From assembly GCA_021014325.1 (NCBI GenBank), contig CM037462.1:16202135-16266134 (forward strand): a stretch of 64,000 nt of DNA, given 5' to 3'. This DNA is from Plazaster borealis. Lineage: Eukaryota > Echinodermata > Asteroidea > Forcipulatida > Labidiasteridae. Below, in pieces: positions 45,201 through 51,940 of the stretch (its first letter is position 1; each line of letters starts with the position of its first letter). Position numbers and translations under genes: made by a program. The notes beneath the pieces are model-generated. The model saw nothing but the letters and a program-made list of their open reading frames with translations. It was not told the DNA's origin and did no database searches.

Positions 45201-46764
45201 TTCTTGTGAGAGTACTGTGACAGTTTTTTGCTGTTTTTGCAGCAAGTAGACACTATATTCAGCTGAAAACTTTCACATGTGACTTTAAATGTGTCTTTAT
45301 TTTGAAAGTTTATAAATAAGCATTATGTCGACAAAAACCAATCTATGACTCTCAGGACCCTACCTATATTCCCACAAAACCTGACACTCGTGTTTTGAAG
45401 CTACTTTTTCAGCACATCGTTGAATTTGTGTGCAGCACCAATTTTATTAATGAAATCTATTGACGCAAGACACATTCAGAGCTGCCAACTCTCCCTGATT
45501 TTGCTGAAAGTTCCCTGAAAGGAAAAACCAATATTTCCATGTTCTGATGAACAATTGAAAATCTCCCTGATTATGGAAACTTTTTCCCTATTATGTTTCA
45601 TATAATTCTAAACACTCCCCGATTGTTGTAAAAAATCTCCCTGATTGCAAAATGCGAATGTTGGCAGCTCTGATAATTATTATTTCAAATCAATTCGCCG
45701 TATTTTGTACCGCGTGAGGGCGTATGTTGACCAATTTCACGTGATGAAAAACAAGCAAACAAACGGGGGTATTTTGTCATTGTTGTTATTATTATGTTTA
45801 TGTATTTCGTCATTGGATGCAAATAACACGAAACTGTAATTGTGATGCAACACAAATCCCTGATGAAAGCGCCCTCATGCGGTCAAAAATAATAATTGTC
45901 AGTTGCAGTGTTGTAGTTGAGAGGTCTGTAGGTATGATACAAAGTGTGATGAGACTGAACAAAGTCCTGAGAAATTTTAGACCCAGAGACCGGAGGGGTT
46001 CGTGTCACAGATTGTGATTATAGACACTGGATCTTAAAACCTACAATTATTGTATCACGTACGAAAATCAATTCAGACCCACACCATGCAAGAACGCGAT
46101 CATAACTGTTATTCTGCATTTAATAATTAATTATTATATCATGTAACAAAATAAGGTCTGACCCACCAAGCAAGAACGCGATCATTTTTGTCGTTCTGCA
46201 TTTAATAATTAATCAATCTAAAATATCAGCAAGCATCCACATTGGCTCTGTGTTTTTTCTTCCTTGGCTTTCACCTCTGTGACCCAGGTTCGAATCCCAG
46301 AGTTTGTTAGTGGATTAAATTTTCAGGACCTGATTGTGTGTTTTTCCCTATTGGGGTTTTCTTCCCACATCTAAACCTGAACACTTCTTCAACATTTTCT
46401 CTACACAGGTATTCCATTCAATTCAAAAAGACCCGTTGTTCCATACTCTTGGAGAAGGTACACCAATAATTATCTTCCGGGTCAGTTGCTTATGAGGCTC
46501 CCTTGGATTCATTCTCAGAAAGATATATCAACCATTTTGTTTGTCTTTGTTTCAGTTGAGAATGAAAGTGGTAGAGATCGATCAATCTCCGTGGGTTCTC
46601 AAGCTGGTGATACCTCACAACTAATTACTAAAGTCGTCCGAAAAGGCAATACGACCAAAAAGAGAAAGAAACGTGGAAGTAAAGGAGTAACAGAGCTGAA
46701 GACATTGAATACAAGACAACCTTCTTACGATATCGACTCTGATGAGCAAGAAACCAAATCTTAA
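16907..46764 (+). CDS. Mucin-like single-pass type I membrane protein, 604 aa, 13 exons
   Basis: The exons are E1 16907-17090, E2 19751-19795, E3 23633-23914, E4 25736-25840, E5 26634-26891, E6 27724-27840, E7 31883-32017, E8 34168-34218, E9 37012-37153, E10 40422-40580, E11 44730-44773, E12 44817-44900 and E13 46556-46764. All use AG/GT sites, all phases match, and the sum is 1815 nt, or 604 codons plus stop. The signal peptide is residues 1-26. Cysteines lie at 30, 38, 45, 62, 73 and 74, with sequons at N46, N65 and N69. A Ser/Thr/Pro-rich stalk covers about 77-392. The transmembrane helix is 397-420, starting WLIVLLIFVG. A CCCC cluster at about 430 may be palmitoylated. The tail has a basic run KKRKKR at 570-575 and an acidic end. 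The start has A at -3 and G at +4. No family is recognised. A surface or adhesion role is inference only. Confidence 0.85.
17196..17480 (+). repeat. Second SINE type (tRNA-derived), full length
   Basis: It starts gtcgggttggcgtagtg and carries the B-box-like caggttcgaatccgtcc. It then has tgggttttcagtccctacct and a gggtttccctcc block. It ends in an A-rich tail at about 17465. Relatives lie at 46232 and 48328. Confidence 0.7.
17573..17987 (+). mobile_element. C-family element in intron 1
   Basis: The ends are cagggctcaaatttgg and gttcaagccctg. The interior matches the 2487 copy but has a shortened 5' part. Confidence 0.7.
18285..18405. repeat. Short palindromic MITE
   Basis: The left arm gtaaccaataactgtttcgg pairs with the right arm ccgaaatagttattggttac. 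Outer parts gagtttttgc and gcaaaaacgcac also pair. Total length is about 115 bp. Confidence 0.65.
18672..19044 (-). repeat. MITE family A copy, full length
   Basis: It is bounded by TTAA at 18672 and 19041. Ends are ttaaaggtatcgtacacat and cgtgttcagtgcctttaa. The central palindrome has one base changed to aacttcttgcaggaagttt. Confidence 0.85.
19370..19670 (+). mobile_element. LINE 3' end (CR1/L2-type reverse transcriptase C terminus)
   Basis: At about 19421-19545 the plus strand reads SWGTRSFSHSGPTLWNELPP and then SFKTHLKTCYCA before a stop. The motif SF---GP-LWN-LP...SFK--LKT is the usual C-terminal end of CR1/L2-type non-LTR reverse transcriptases. A short 3' UTR ends in a (tta)n tail at 19645-19665. 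The element is 5'-truncated. Confidence 0.75.
19751..19795 (+). CDS. Exon 2: small cysteine exon (15 codons)
   Basis: It lies between the acceptor cctaatag and the donor gtaagc, phase 1-1. It supplies C62, the sequons NST and NLT, and the vicinal pair C73-C74. Together with exon 1 it completes a six-cysteine segment of about 50 residues that could fold with three disulfides. That fold is inferred from the even number only. Confidence 0.75.
20400..20605. repeat. tRNA-like composite repeat
   Basis: The plus strand at 20514-20583 has box A tagctcagttggtagagcgc and box B ggttcaagttcc. The flank just upstream holds an inverted partner, gactcgaacctatgacctcc. The same pair of blocks, joined by caaagatacttac-like sequence and cagggagactgccaac, recurs at 51090, 58240 and 63740. 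It is a SINE-like repeat rather than a tRNA gene. Confidence 0.65.
21060..21632 (+). repeat. Minisatellite of AGGTACCCAG units in intron 2
   Basis: The unit aggtacccag, often followed by aggta or cattt, occurs more than fifteen times. An unrelated stretch (about 21180-21360) interrupts it. Each unit contains the palindrome ggtacc. Confidence 0.8.
22120..22240. repeat. Poly-G tracts
   Basis: Two G runs, around 22131-22141 and 22217-22239, the second almost unbroken over 20 bases. The lengths here may not be reliable in an assembly. Confidence 0.8.
22396..22844. mobile_element. MITE with long inverted ends
   Basis: The left end gcggtaacc followed by ctacttgctaggtagatttt pairs with the right end aaaatctaccgagcaagtag followed by ggttaccgc-like sequence. 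The interior contains caacgtttcgactagcttgc, a repeat motif common in marine invertebrates as I recall it. Confidence 0.75.
23461..24310 (+). repeat. Duplication unit 1 (contains exon 3)
   Basis: The unit starts gataagagagagagtcagct and includes exon 3. It then has gtgaggtttctcagactttg and gagagtttaagacaaacctc, and ends near ttttaatgataaac. It pairs with 26463-27655. Identity is high except for the coding minisatellite and one inserted MITE. Confidence 0.85.
23633..23914 (+). CDS. Exon 3: Thr-rich mucin repeat exon (94 codons)
   Basis: The acceptor is gtaactgcacag and the donor is gtaaac, phase 1-1. After a short lead (EPTTEEPTTTVWTSTEE) the exon is a tandem run built from TTTPS and TTTES blocks, about 23690-23845, then a Ser/Gly-rich end. 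The DNA is a coding minisatellite of 15-bp and 12-bp steps such as acaactccatca. The choice of frame follows from the splice phases and from the matching exon 5. Confidence 0.85.
24525..24694 (+). mobile_element. CCGGTGT MITE, copy 1 (170 bp)
   Basis: The ends are ccggtgt and acaccgg. Inside each end is a pair of attctgtcccc-type direct repeats, inverted between ends. It differs from the 42284 copy at only a few bases. Confidence 0.8.
24853..25112 (-). repeat. MITE family B, 3' half
   Basis: It begins at ttaaagggattgtttacg and runs past the centre (agaaactttactgtcagtaac), then stops. It lies in intron 3. Confidence 0.7.
25264..25575 (+). repeat. tRNA-Leu-derived SINE
   Basis: It has catgtcgtggccgagtgg, the tRNA-like core, tccttgagcaagatagttta and cacgtaaaagaacccagaac. 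It lies in intron 3, just before exon 4. Confidence 0.75.
25736..25840 (+). CDS. Exon 4: Ser/Thr-rich stalk exon (35 codons)
   Basis: The exon lies between acceptor atatacag and donor gtaagt, phase 1-1. It reads as Ser/Thr-rich sequence (LTSTDMLSATMSSTGSASSS and on) with no cysteine. It lies in the spacer between the two copies of the exon 3/5 duplication, just downstream of a 'GGCCTGATGTTTCGA'-type repeat and an (aat)n run. Confidence 0.78.
26634..26891 (+). CDS. Exon 5: duplicate of exon 3 (86 codons)
   Basis: The lead, acceptor and donor match exon 3 closely, with the same gtaactgcacag and the same TTTVWTSTEETTTES peptide. The T-rich array is short here. In its place stand four or five copies of a PSSTDGQIT-type unit at about 26757-26880. 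Phase is 1-1. The two paralogous exons have therefore expanded different internal repeats since they were copied. Confidence 0.83.
26955..27325 (+). mobile_element. MITE family A, reference copy
   Basis: The ends ttaaaggcactgaacacg and cgtgtacgatacctttaa are inverted, with an inner block gtttggtaat-like / attaccaaac. The centre holds the perfect palindrome aacttcttgcaagaagtt. The empty site gagagtttaagacaaacc in unit 1 becomes gagagtTTAA-element-TTAAgacaaacc here. This proves a 4-bp TTAA duplication, as in piggyBac-like and Kolobok-like elements. It has no coding capacity. Confidence 0.9.
27724..27840 (+). CDS. Exon 6: Pro/Ser/Thr stalk exon (39 codons)
   Basis: The exon lies between acceptor aaaatacag and donor gtaagt, phase 1-1. 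It encodes SKHLNDTPGQTGVSPLPDTS and a Met/Thr-rich end. The acceptor side and the first six or seven codons are also found at 26150-26225, where the copy runs into a stop and is not usable as an exon. Confidence 0.75.
28812..29209 (+). mobile_element. MITE family B, reference copy
   Basis: The ends are ttaaagggtctgtatacg and cgtatacatacccttttaa, with inner blocks tttggtaatgactctgaaaa and ttccaattactaaacg. TTAA flanks it. The middle holds gattattcttcctgcgtgga and cgctccagattttcggcaat. The outer 15 bp resemble family A, so the two probably answer to the same transposase. Confidence 0.85.
29800..29990 (-). repeat. Inverted partner of 26213-26385
   Basis: Landmarks are ctatgatagtcaattcttac, caaacaggagcttcctgttt and agtcagtaaaatgtaaacg. 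The reverse complements occur at 26213-26385 with moderate divergence. Confidence 0.65.
30548..30975 (+). repeat. Tandem pair of about 200 bp with ATT-rich tail
   Basis: Unit 1 starts ctggccacacaagctcgctg at 30548 and unit 2 starts ctggccacacagactcactg at about 30748. Both contain gttagacgtttataattctg and gcggcttgagctactttct. The end aatataaacattaataatta looks like the tail of a non-LTR retroposon 3' UTR. Confidence 0.6.
31883..32017 (+). CDS. Exon 7: Ser/Ala/Thr stalk exon (45 codons)
   Basis: The acceptor is caaattag and the donor is gtgaga, phase 1-1. It encodes a Ser-rich stretch followed by TSPGYNTTTHEIKNYTTG, which holds the sequons NTT and NYT. A C-family transposon lies just downstream at 32158. 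Confidence 0.75.
32158..32582 (+). mobile_element. C-family element
   Basis: The ends are cagggctcaaatttgg and attcaagccctg. The flanks cagagaa before and cagagag after may be a 7-bp target duplication with one change. Confidence 0.72.
33500..33748 (-). repeat. C-family fragment, minus strand
   Basis: It runs from caataaatatctttcaactc to gtcttgtggattttcccc and a worn terminus aatttaagcgctg. The other end is missing. Confidence 0.6.
34168..34218 (+). CDS. Exon 8: Thr/Pro hinge exon (17 codons)
   Basis: The exon lies between acceptor tttatcag and donor gtatat, phase 1-1. It encodes NTTTTTAPPVPPPTDY, a proline hinge directly before the membrane exon. Confidence 0.75.
34316..34711 (+). repeat. 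MITE family B copy, intron 8
   Basis: TTAA lies at the left end; the right end is worn to gtcttta. The interior is intact, including ctgtcagaaacattctcag. Confidence 0.8.
34714..35154. mobile_element. MITE with GGGRCTCCRAGGTCAAATT ends
   Basis: The left end ggggctccaaggtcaaatta pairs with the right end tgaatttgacctcggagtcc. A second inner pair is acaaattacaagtctct and agagacttgtaattttt. It abuts the family B copy before it. Confidence 0.72.
36611..36979 (-). repeat. MITE family B copy, intron 8
   Basis: TTAA is present at both ends and the interior is full length. It ends 30 bp before exon 9's acceptor, so the acceptor's upstream region is partly element-derived. Confidence 0.82.
37012..37153 (+). 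CDS. Exon 9: transmembrane helix and juxtamembrane cysteines
   Basis: The acceptor is attattacag and the donor is gtgagt, phase 1 in and phase 2 out. It encodes a 24-residue hydrophobic helix beginning at WLIVLL, then KGVIPCDRICCCCRNLFRS. The positive and cysteine-rich side follows the helix, which fits an extracellular N terminus. It is the first exon of the gene without symmetrical phases. Confidence 0.85.
37858..38050. repeat. MITE with CAATTTCATAGAGCTGCT ends, copy 1
   Basis: The left end caatttcatagagctgcta pairs with the right end agcagctctatgaaattggg. The inner part ccaaatttccatgtg pairs with cacgtggaaatttggttgg. Confidence 0.75.
38158..38332. repeat. Same MITE family, copy 2
   Basis: The left end gggcccacaaaaagtagc is worn and the right end gcagctctacgaaattgggc is good. 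The interior aagcacaac and tgctcatttctgcttagcag fits copy 3. Confidence 0.68.
38560..38836 (+). repeat. MITE family A, 5' part with diverged centre
   Basis: It begins ggtaattgtcaaagaccag and runs to tgtgctttcagata. The family's usual palindrome is replaced by tgagaaaggcttcatgcctgaagcatt-like sequence. It lies in intron 9. Confidence 0.65.
38932..39280 (+). repeat. tRNA-derived SINE with (att)n tail
   Basis: It has gtgggttcgaatcccgatca, cttgagcaagacacttaact and a body, then gcgctatataagaagccac and an (att)n run at 39237-39271. Confidence 0.75.
39281..40421 (+). other. Rest of intron 9: nothing but low-complexity DNA
   Basis: No exon is supported. The stretch 40216-40320 is C and A runs, and any long open frame there is an artefact of composition. 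Confidence 0.6.
40422..40580 (+). CDS. Exon 10: cytoplasmic tail
   Basis: The acceptor is tgtttttacag and the donor is gtaagt, phase 2-2. It encodes an acidic and polar stretch that includes KDMDEVPIEEQAG and SLELEPVEVEQI. A second GT at 40571 (gtaagc) would leave phase 1 and could not join exon 11, so the later donor is chosen. Confidence 0.78.
41552..41925 (+). repeat. MITE family A copy, intron 10
   Basis: The left TTAA and end are intact; the right end has mutated from cctttaa to cctgtaa. The central palindrome aacttcttgcaagaagtt is perfect. Confidence 0.83.
42284..42452 (+). mobile_element. CCGGTGT MITE, copy 2, with 8-bp target duplication
   Basis: The ends are ccggtgt and acaccgg. 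The flanks agcccaag at 42276-42283 and agcccaag at 42453-42460 are identical. The host repeat at about 455-470 reads gtccaagccgaggtttgg without interruption. Confidence 0.88.
43175..43574 (-). repeat. MITE family B copy, intron 10
   Basis: The left terminus is worn (gaagggatatacg). The right ends cctttaa. An AT-rich stretch of about 50 bp (43396-43440) has replaced part of the centre. Confidence 0.75.
44318..44692. repeat. Inverted-repeat element between direct repeats, before exon 11
   Basis: The inner element, about 44356-44627, has ends attgtagcactttattgac and gtcattaaagtgctacaatt and two nested hairpins, tttcgtagcaacgac/gtcgttgctacgaaa and ccgcccgggcgg-type. On each side lies a direct repeat, ctcaatttgttgagaagctc and ctcagtttgttgagaagctc, followed by a similar aaaaacagaaat tail. 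Confidence 0.75.
44730..44773 (+). CDS. Exon 11: small tail exon
   Basis: The acceptor is attttgcag and the donor is gtaagt, phase 2 in and phase 1 out. It encodes RGQSEDGGGVHIKN. Only this phase is open, which supports the exon 10 donor choice. It lies 40 bp downstream of an inverted-repeat element. Confidence 0.7.
44817..44900 (+). CDS. Exon 12: tail exon (28 codons)
   Basis: The acceptor is attctag and the donor is gtgagt, phase 1-1. It encodes NAAEKRPLSSLHSGQQVILT and a His/Thr-rich end. The intron between exons 11 and 12 is only 43 bp, unusually short beside its neighbours of several kilobases. Confidence 0.75.
45691..45890 (+). repeat. MITE with CCGCGTGAGGGCG ends, copy 1
   Basis: The left end aattcgccgtattttgtacc with gcgtgagggcgtatg pairs with the right end gcgccctcatgcggtcaaaa. 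The interior has tcacgtgatgaaaaacaagc. Confidence 0.72.
46232..46455 (+). repeat. Second SINE type, intron 12
   Basis: It has caggttcgaatcccagag, ttgtgtgtttttccctattg and gggttttcttcccacatc. It ends in ttcaaaaagaccc. A region that looks like an exon at 46409-46457 is part of this SINE. Confidence 0.68.
46556..46764 (+). CDS. Exon 13: last coding exon
   Basis: The acceptor is tttgtttcag, phase 1, and the stop is TAA at 46762-46764. It encodes Ser-rich sequence, the basic run KKRKKR and the acidic end SYDIDSDEQ. No clear AATAAA follows within 100 bp; candidates appear near 47217 and 47263, inside a SINE. Confidence 0.8.
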
Positions 46765-46873
46765 GAGGGTTATAACTGCACAATAAGTGCCTTAAAAGTA
46801 AATGAGATTGAATTCTGAAAGTGGTATTAATTTTTGTATTTTATGGTCTTTATAATGACCGTGTCTTTATAAT

Positions 46874-47300
46874 GACTTGTCGTGGCCGAGCAGTCAAGCG
46901 CGCCGGTCTCAAGCTCTTGTGTTTCTGATCAGTAGAGTGTTGGTTCGAGTCCCAGTCTTGCACTTGTTTGTGTCCTTAAGCAAGACACTTAACCATTATT
47001 GCTTCGTCCTTGGGATGGCACGTAAAGCCGTTGGTCCCATGTGTTGTGTAATGCACGTAAAAGAACCCAGTTATACTCTTATCGCTAGAAGAAGGGGTTT
47101 GCCCCGGTGTTTCTGGCAGTGGCTGATGCTGAATGCGCCAAAGCACCTTGTAAATCCTTACATGGTGTTACATAAATGGGTCTCATAATTTAAGTACTTC
47201 AAAAACCTGTCTGGAAATAAATGATAATAAGCGCTTTGTGACGCCCGTAGACAAAGCGCTAAATAAAAACTAGTTGTTATATTATTATTATTATTATTAA
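46874..47300 (+). repeat. tRNA-Leu-derived SINE, full length
   Basis: It starts acttgtcgtggccgagcagt and has the ccggtctcaagctcttg core, cttaagcaagacacttaacc, the body, and a tail gcgctaaataaaaac with an (att)n run to 47298. Confidence 0.8.
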
Positions 47301-47497
47301 CGACCAACTTTTGCATTGAATTTTTACTAGTTTTCTCCTGGTTGACGAACTAAACAAGGTTTAACCAAAACTCACGCAACATGTAAAAATATAGACAATG
47401 TAACCTTTGTTTACAATAAGAGTGACCTTGCGCATTTCGGGGCCTTTCTGGCAGGCAAGATACTTCACTGGTGATATGAGAAATTGTACAGTTCAAG

Positions 47498-47765
47498 TGG
47501 CGTTTTGTGACCGAGCAGTTAAGAGCACCAGACTCCAGCTCTGGTGTTTCTGATCAGCAGAGTGTGGGTTCGAATCCCGGTCAGGGGCACTTGTTTCCTT
47601 GAGCAAGATACTTAACCAAATGCTTTTGTACTTCTGCTGGGACATTAAGCCGTAGGTCCTGTGTACTATGATTGGTAGTGCACGTAAAAGAACCCAGAAC
47701 ACTTATCGTGGAAGAGTACGGGTTAAACCCTGGCTAAACCCAAGTGCGCCCTCAGTGTTCAAGTG
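47498..47765 (+). repeat. tRNA-Leu-derived SINE, 3' truncated
   Basis: It has ttttgtgaccgagcagttaa, ccagactccagctctggtg, ggttcgaatcccggtcagg and cttgagcaagatacttaacc. The 3' body is cut short. Confidence 0.75.
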
Positions 47766-47837
47766 TCTGATCCAACTTTATAATTAGCATATTTACAATA
47801 AGAAGTTAAGTTTGTAAACATCTGCAGTCGAGACCTC

Positions 47838-48113
47838 TGTCCTTCTTTTGTTTGTACACCAACTTTTCGGCTACAGCTCCCATTGGTTTTGTACACACCT
47901 TTCCAACATGAGACCTTTACCCAACCGGGGACCCTATTGTTCTATTTTTGTTATAGGTCCCCAGTTTGAATGTGGACCTCTTAGTCTCCCTCTTTTGTTT
48001 GTACTTGATTTTTTGGCAACAGCTCCAATTGGTTTTGCACATATCCAACTGAAGATCTTCACCTAACTGGAAACCCTATTGTCCCTTTCGGTATAGGTCC
48101 CCGGTTTGAATGT
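47838..48113 (+). repeat. Two tandem units of about 140 bp
   Basis: Each unit has ctt ttgtttgta, then ggcaacagctccaattgg-like sequence, then aaccctattgt and ataggtccccggtttgaatg. Unit 1 starts near 47840 and unit 2 near 47988. Confidence 0.65.
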
Positions 48114-48121
48114 GTGTACCT

Positions 48122-48262
48122 ACCCCCCCCCCCCCCAAAAAAAAACCAAAAAAAACCCCAACCCCAAAACAAAATAACAAAAACAAACAAACAAACAAAC
48201 AAACACCCCCAACAAACAAACAAACAAACACCCCAACAAACAAACAAACAAACAAGCAAACC
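48122..48262. repeat. Simple repeat: C/A runs and (caaa)n
   Basis: A C run, then A runs, then (aaac)n units to 48260. The open frames on both strands are artefacts of this composition. Confidence 0.85.
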
Positions 48263-48327
48263 ATACATACACATGTTATCATTCAAAAGTATTTCTTATG
48301 AAATACCTACAACTCTGACAAACTATG

Positions 48328-48560
48328 GGGATCTGGTTAGCTCCGTGGTGTCTTTCCCTGCCTTTTCACCTCGGTTGACCCCGGTTCGATTCCCACCTCA
48401 GACTGGAGCTCGTATGTACATTGGGTTTTCAACCCCTGATTGCGTGGGTTTCCCCCCATTTGGGTTTTCCTCCAACATCTAGAACAGTGAGCATTTCTTC
48501 TCGTTTCCTATTCATCCTGATGAAAAAATAATAATAATTCAAAAAGACCTTGAGTCCTTG
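48328..48560 (+). repeat. Second SINE type
   Basis: It has gggatctggttagctccgtg, gaccccggttcgattcccac and tgggttttcaacccctgatt, then an (ata)n-like end. Confidence 0.7.
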
Positions 48561-48810
48561 GAAGACATTTTGTGAGAGGCAAGCCGGGATTATGTTTTTT
48601 TCACAATCCTCAAAAGGATAAACAAAAATTAATGCAATTCTTATAGGCTCCAGATAATCATTGGAGTCAGTTTGTGTGAAGTGTTCTTTATTTACTGTTT
48701 TTACTGATTTGATATTTGAGTGTACTGGTAACTGTCTATAATTACCTTTTAACTGTATGTTCTCTAAAGTTTTAAAACTGTTTATGGATCGTTATTGTTT
48801 TTCAAATTGT

Positions 48811-48943
48811 CGGACGATTTCACAAAGAGATAAGACTCGTTTTATCTGAAGTTAGGACCAGTAACTGGTCTTAACTTAAAACTAGTCCTATCTCTTAGCA
48901 TATAGGACTAGTCCTAAGTTAGGAAGAGTTTTGTGAAATCGAC
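48811..48943. repeat. Palindromic MITE with GATTTCAC ends, copy 2
   Basis: The left end cggacgatttcacaaag pairs with the right end gttttgtgaaatcgaccc. The interior folds through actagtcctatctc and gactagtcctaagttag. Confidence 0.7.
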
Positions 48944-49013
48944 CCATGTTTCATGGTTGGACACTTTATATAACTTGTTATTATTATTCAGTGGAATTAC
49001 GTCACCTTACAAA

Positions 49014-49217
49014 CAGGGCCCAATTTCATTGAGCTGCTTAAGGCATTTAAAGAACAGCTCAGCACAAAATAATTTTGCCTACCAGAATAAGGTCACCAGC
49101 CAAAATACTATTTGATATGTACAGTTTGCAACTGGTATCCTGCTCATTTTTGCTTAGCAGAAATTTGTTAAGCAACATTGTTCTGCTTATAAAGGCAGCT
49201 CTATGAAATTGGGTTCT
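49014..49217. repeat. MITE with CAATTTCAT ends, copy 3
   Basis: The left end gggcccaatttcattgagctg pairs with cagctctatgaaattgggtt on the right. It shares tggtatcctgctcatttttgc with copy 2. Confidence 0.75.
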
Positions 49218-49336
49218 GGAGTGGTAAAAGTTTTACACATTTCCCAGAAGTCTTTCCATGGCTTCTTAAAAAATTACTATTTTTTGATATGACTGAATGT
49301 TGAATCATTGTATTGTACTTATAGATGGTGATAATG

Positions 49337-49726
49337 AAGAAAGGGTCTGTATACGTTTGGTGATGACTCTGAAAATTAATGGCAATAAAAAATTAATTGG
49401 TAAGAAGTACAGCAGCTTTGGATAGTTAAATGCATTTTGAGAAACTATTCACTTAGAAGTACTGCGGTAAGGGAACTAAAGATATCACTTTTTATCCCCC
49501 AAAATTTGAATCTGAGAGAGTAACGTTTCTCAGATTGTGTATTCCAATTGCAGATTATTCTTCCTGCGTGGACATAATCGCTCCAGATTTTCGGCAATAT
49601 CTCAAAATTAGTGATATCACCTTTTGAAATGAAATTTTTACAGGTTGGTTTTATTGTATATCAATAAGTATATAAGATTGAAACAAACAGTGGATTCCAA
49701 TTACCAAACGTATACAATCCCTTTAA
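49337..49726 (+). repeat. MITE family B copy
   Basis: The left TTAA is lost (agaaagggtctgtatacg) and the right end is intact, cctttaa. The interior is complete. Confidence 0.8.
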
Positions 49727-49866
49727 GTCTGCAATACCTCTAGAGAATTGAATGTATTATAACTTGAAGTGAAGATTGAGATGTAATCTCACAAAACACA
49801 AATCGGGTTTGGGTATGATAGCTTGTATATACTTGATGAGAAAAAAGAGAGTTAATATTGTCATGT

Positions 49867-50192
49867 TTTAAGTGTGTTAATACTTGGTGAGAAATAAAAA
49901 GGAATAGTGTTATGTTTGAAGTAAAGTTTTGTAAAGATGCACAACTCGGACAAAGGATGTCCATAAAACAAAGCTTTTTTCTTAATCGCCCAGCTGTTGC
50001 CTCGCCAATTTATTTTGTATTTTGTAATCGAGTATTCTGTGTACATAAACAAACTTAAGGCAATGTTGAATTGTTTGGTTTATATTTAAGAATTGTTTGT
50101 TTTGATCATTTAGCTGATATGTTGATAAGTTAATTACCAAGATGAAGCCTATAGGTTGTTAGAATGTTAGAATTCTTGGTTTGAATAAAATT
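49867..50192 (+). repeat. Block A, copy 1
   Basis: It spans tttaagtgtgttaatacttg to ggtttgaataaaatt. The second copy at 50501 differs by only one to three bases over about 325. Confidence 0.9.
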
Positions 50193-50502
50193 TTACCCCA
50201 AATTCGAGCCCTGATATGCCCAGACATGCATTGTAATATACAGAGCCCACAGGAAATCCTTGGTCTTGGCATTGGTGCCCCTCTAAAATGTTCCCGTAGA
50301 AAATGTTCTAACTGAAGTGCGCTTTGCAAAAGAAAATAGTTGTTTATTTCAAATGCTGAAGAATGAAAACGGGCCATAATTGAAAAATGAATTAACTGTA
50401 CCCATTTATTGGATTCTAAATAACTAACCATGCGTATATTCAAAGTTAACAGTGACTGTAATCATAACTTGCTATAGGACCATTTTATCCCTCGTAATTG
50501 TT
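50191..50502 (+). repeat. Block B, inserted copy
   Basis: It spans ttttaccccaaattcgagcc to ccctcgtaattgtt and is identical to 51941-52252 over 312 bases as read by eye. It lies exactly between the two A blocks. Confidence 0.92.
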
Positions 50503-50826
50503 TAAGTGTGTAAATACTTGGTGAGAAATAAAAAGGAATAGTGTTATGTTTGAAGTAAAGTTTTGTAAAGATGCACAACTCGGACAAAGGATGTCCATAA
50601 AACAAAGCTTTTTTCTTAATCGCCCAGCTGTTGCCTCGCCAATTTATTTTGTATTTTGTAATCGAGTATTCTGTGTACATAAACAAACTTAAGGCAATGT
50701 TGAATTGTTTGGTTTATATTTAAGAATTGTTTGTTTTGATTATTTAGCTGATATGTTGATAAGTTAATTACCAAGATGAAGCCTATAGGTTGTTAGAATG
50801 TTAGAATTCTTGGTTTGAATAAAATT
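50501..50826 (+). repeat. Block A, copy 2
   Basis: This is the direct repeat of 49867-50192, offset 634 bp. Beyond its end, ttgtttatgttttcgg, the DNA is unique. Confidence 0.9.
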
Positions 50827-51089
50827 GTTTATGTTTTCGGATTTGTTTGAAGTGGAAGATTCTTAATTTGAAATGACGCAATGCAACAAACCTGTGTAAA
50901 TAATATCAAATTCATGATTGAGTGGAAACATTGAACAATTTTTTAACGCATTTTGGGGGGACACTGTTCCTAATCATATCATGCTCCCCCTTATTAATGG
51001 CAGCTGCTGAAATAAGAAGCAATGATTTATGGGGTCTACAAATGCTTTTTCTTGTGTAGTTGACATTTTATGCATAAAATGGGGTTGAA

Positions 51090-51215
51090 CAAAGAAAATT
51101 TGAGTGGGATTTGAACCAACGACCTCCTGTTTAACGTGCCGGTGTTCTACCAACTAGCCCTATGTTGCCGGTCTCCCTATTTAGTCAATATCTTTGTTCG
51201 GGGTGCCAATTTATT
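51090..51215 (-). repeat. tRNA-like composite repeat
   Basis: It has tttgaaccaacgacctcctg, taacgtgccgg and ggtctccctatttagtcaat, the reverse of the 20400 arrangement. Confidence 0.6.
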
Positions 51216-51598
51216 TCAGAAAGAAATATCTCTCTTAAGGATTGGTAGGAAAATTATAATAATGAGCTGCCATCAATATTGGAGGCAAATGCCCTCCAAT
51301 TACACCACCGTCTATATGCTGATCTATTGTTCAGGGAGATTGGTAGGGGGGGGTGGGTATAGACAAATGCTCAAATAAAGAGGTTTGAATGACAAAAAAT
51401 TCATCTTTGACAGAATTACACTGTGTGCTGAAAGTGCCATAACAAGCGCGGGGGGCCTTTGCCCCCACCCCCCAAAAAGAGATACCAAAATGATTTAGCT
51501 CAATTCATCAAAAGACCCTCTCCTAGTTCTGTCTTTGCCCCCACTAGCCCCCCGCCCCCCCCAAAAAAAAAAACCCCAAAAATAAAAACTCCACCCTA

Positions 51599-51792
51599 AA
51601 ACGTTACTGTCAGTAACGCTTCTCAGATTCAAATTTTTGGTGTTAAAAAGTGATATCTTTTTCCACAACCGCAGTACTTCGAAGTTTCTCAAAATGCATT
51701 ACACTATAACCAAAGCTGAGGTACTTCTTACCAAGTAAGTTTTTATTACCAATATTTTTCAGAGTCATTACCAAACGTATAAAGACCCTTTA
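51599..51792 (-). repeat. MITE family B, 5' half
   Basis: It runs from aaacgttactgtcagtaacg to accctttaa. The distal half is missing. Confidence 0.7.
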
Positions 51793-51940
51793 AAATTGAA
51801 GGGGCTCCAAATAGTAATACAAATGAGGCAGTGTGTGTTTAAAAATGACATATTTTTGTTGCATGTTTGGGGGGGGGGCTCTGTAAATAAATTCTAGTGT
51901 ATTAAACATTTTGAGCTACAAGCCCAGCAGTCTTATGGAA

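Noticed and set aside
46409..46457. A 49-bp candidate exon between cag and gtacac in intron 12
   Set aside because: Its length breaks the frame between exons 12 and 13, which join cleanly without it. The DNA is part of a SINE also seen at 17196 and 48328.
48059..48482. Open frames on both strands rich in Cys, Phe, Val or in Asn, Lys
   Set aside because: They come from the (caaa)n and C/A simple repeat.
49861..50443. Identical open frames at 49861/50462 and 50159/51933 suggesting a gene family
   Set aside because: The identity is explained by the recent A and B block duplications at DNA level.
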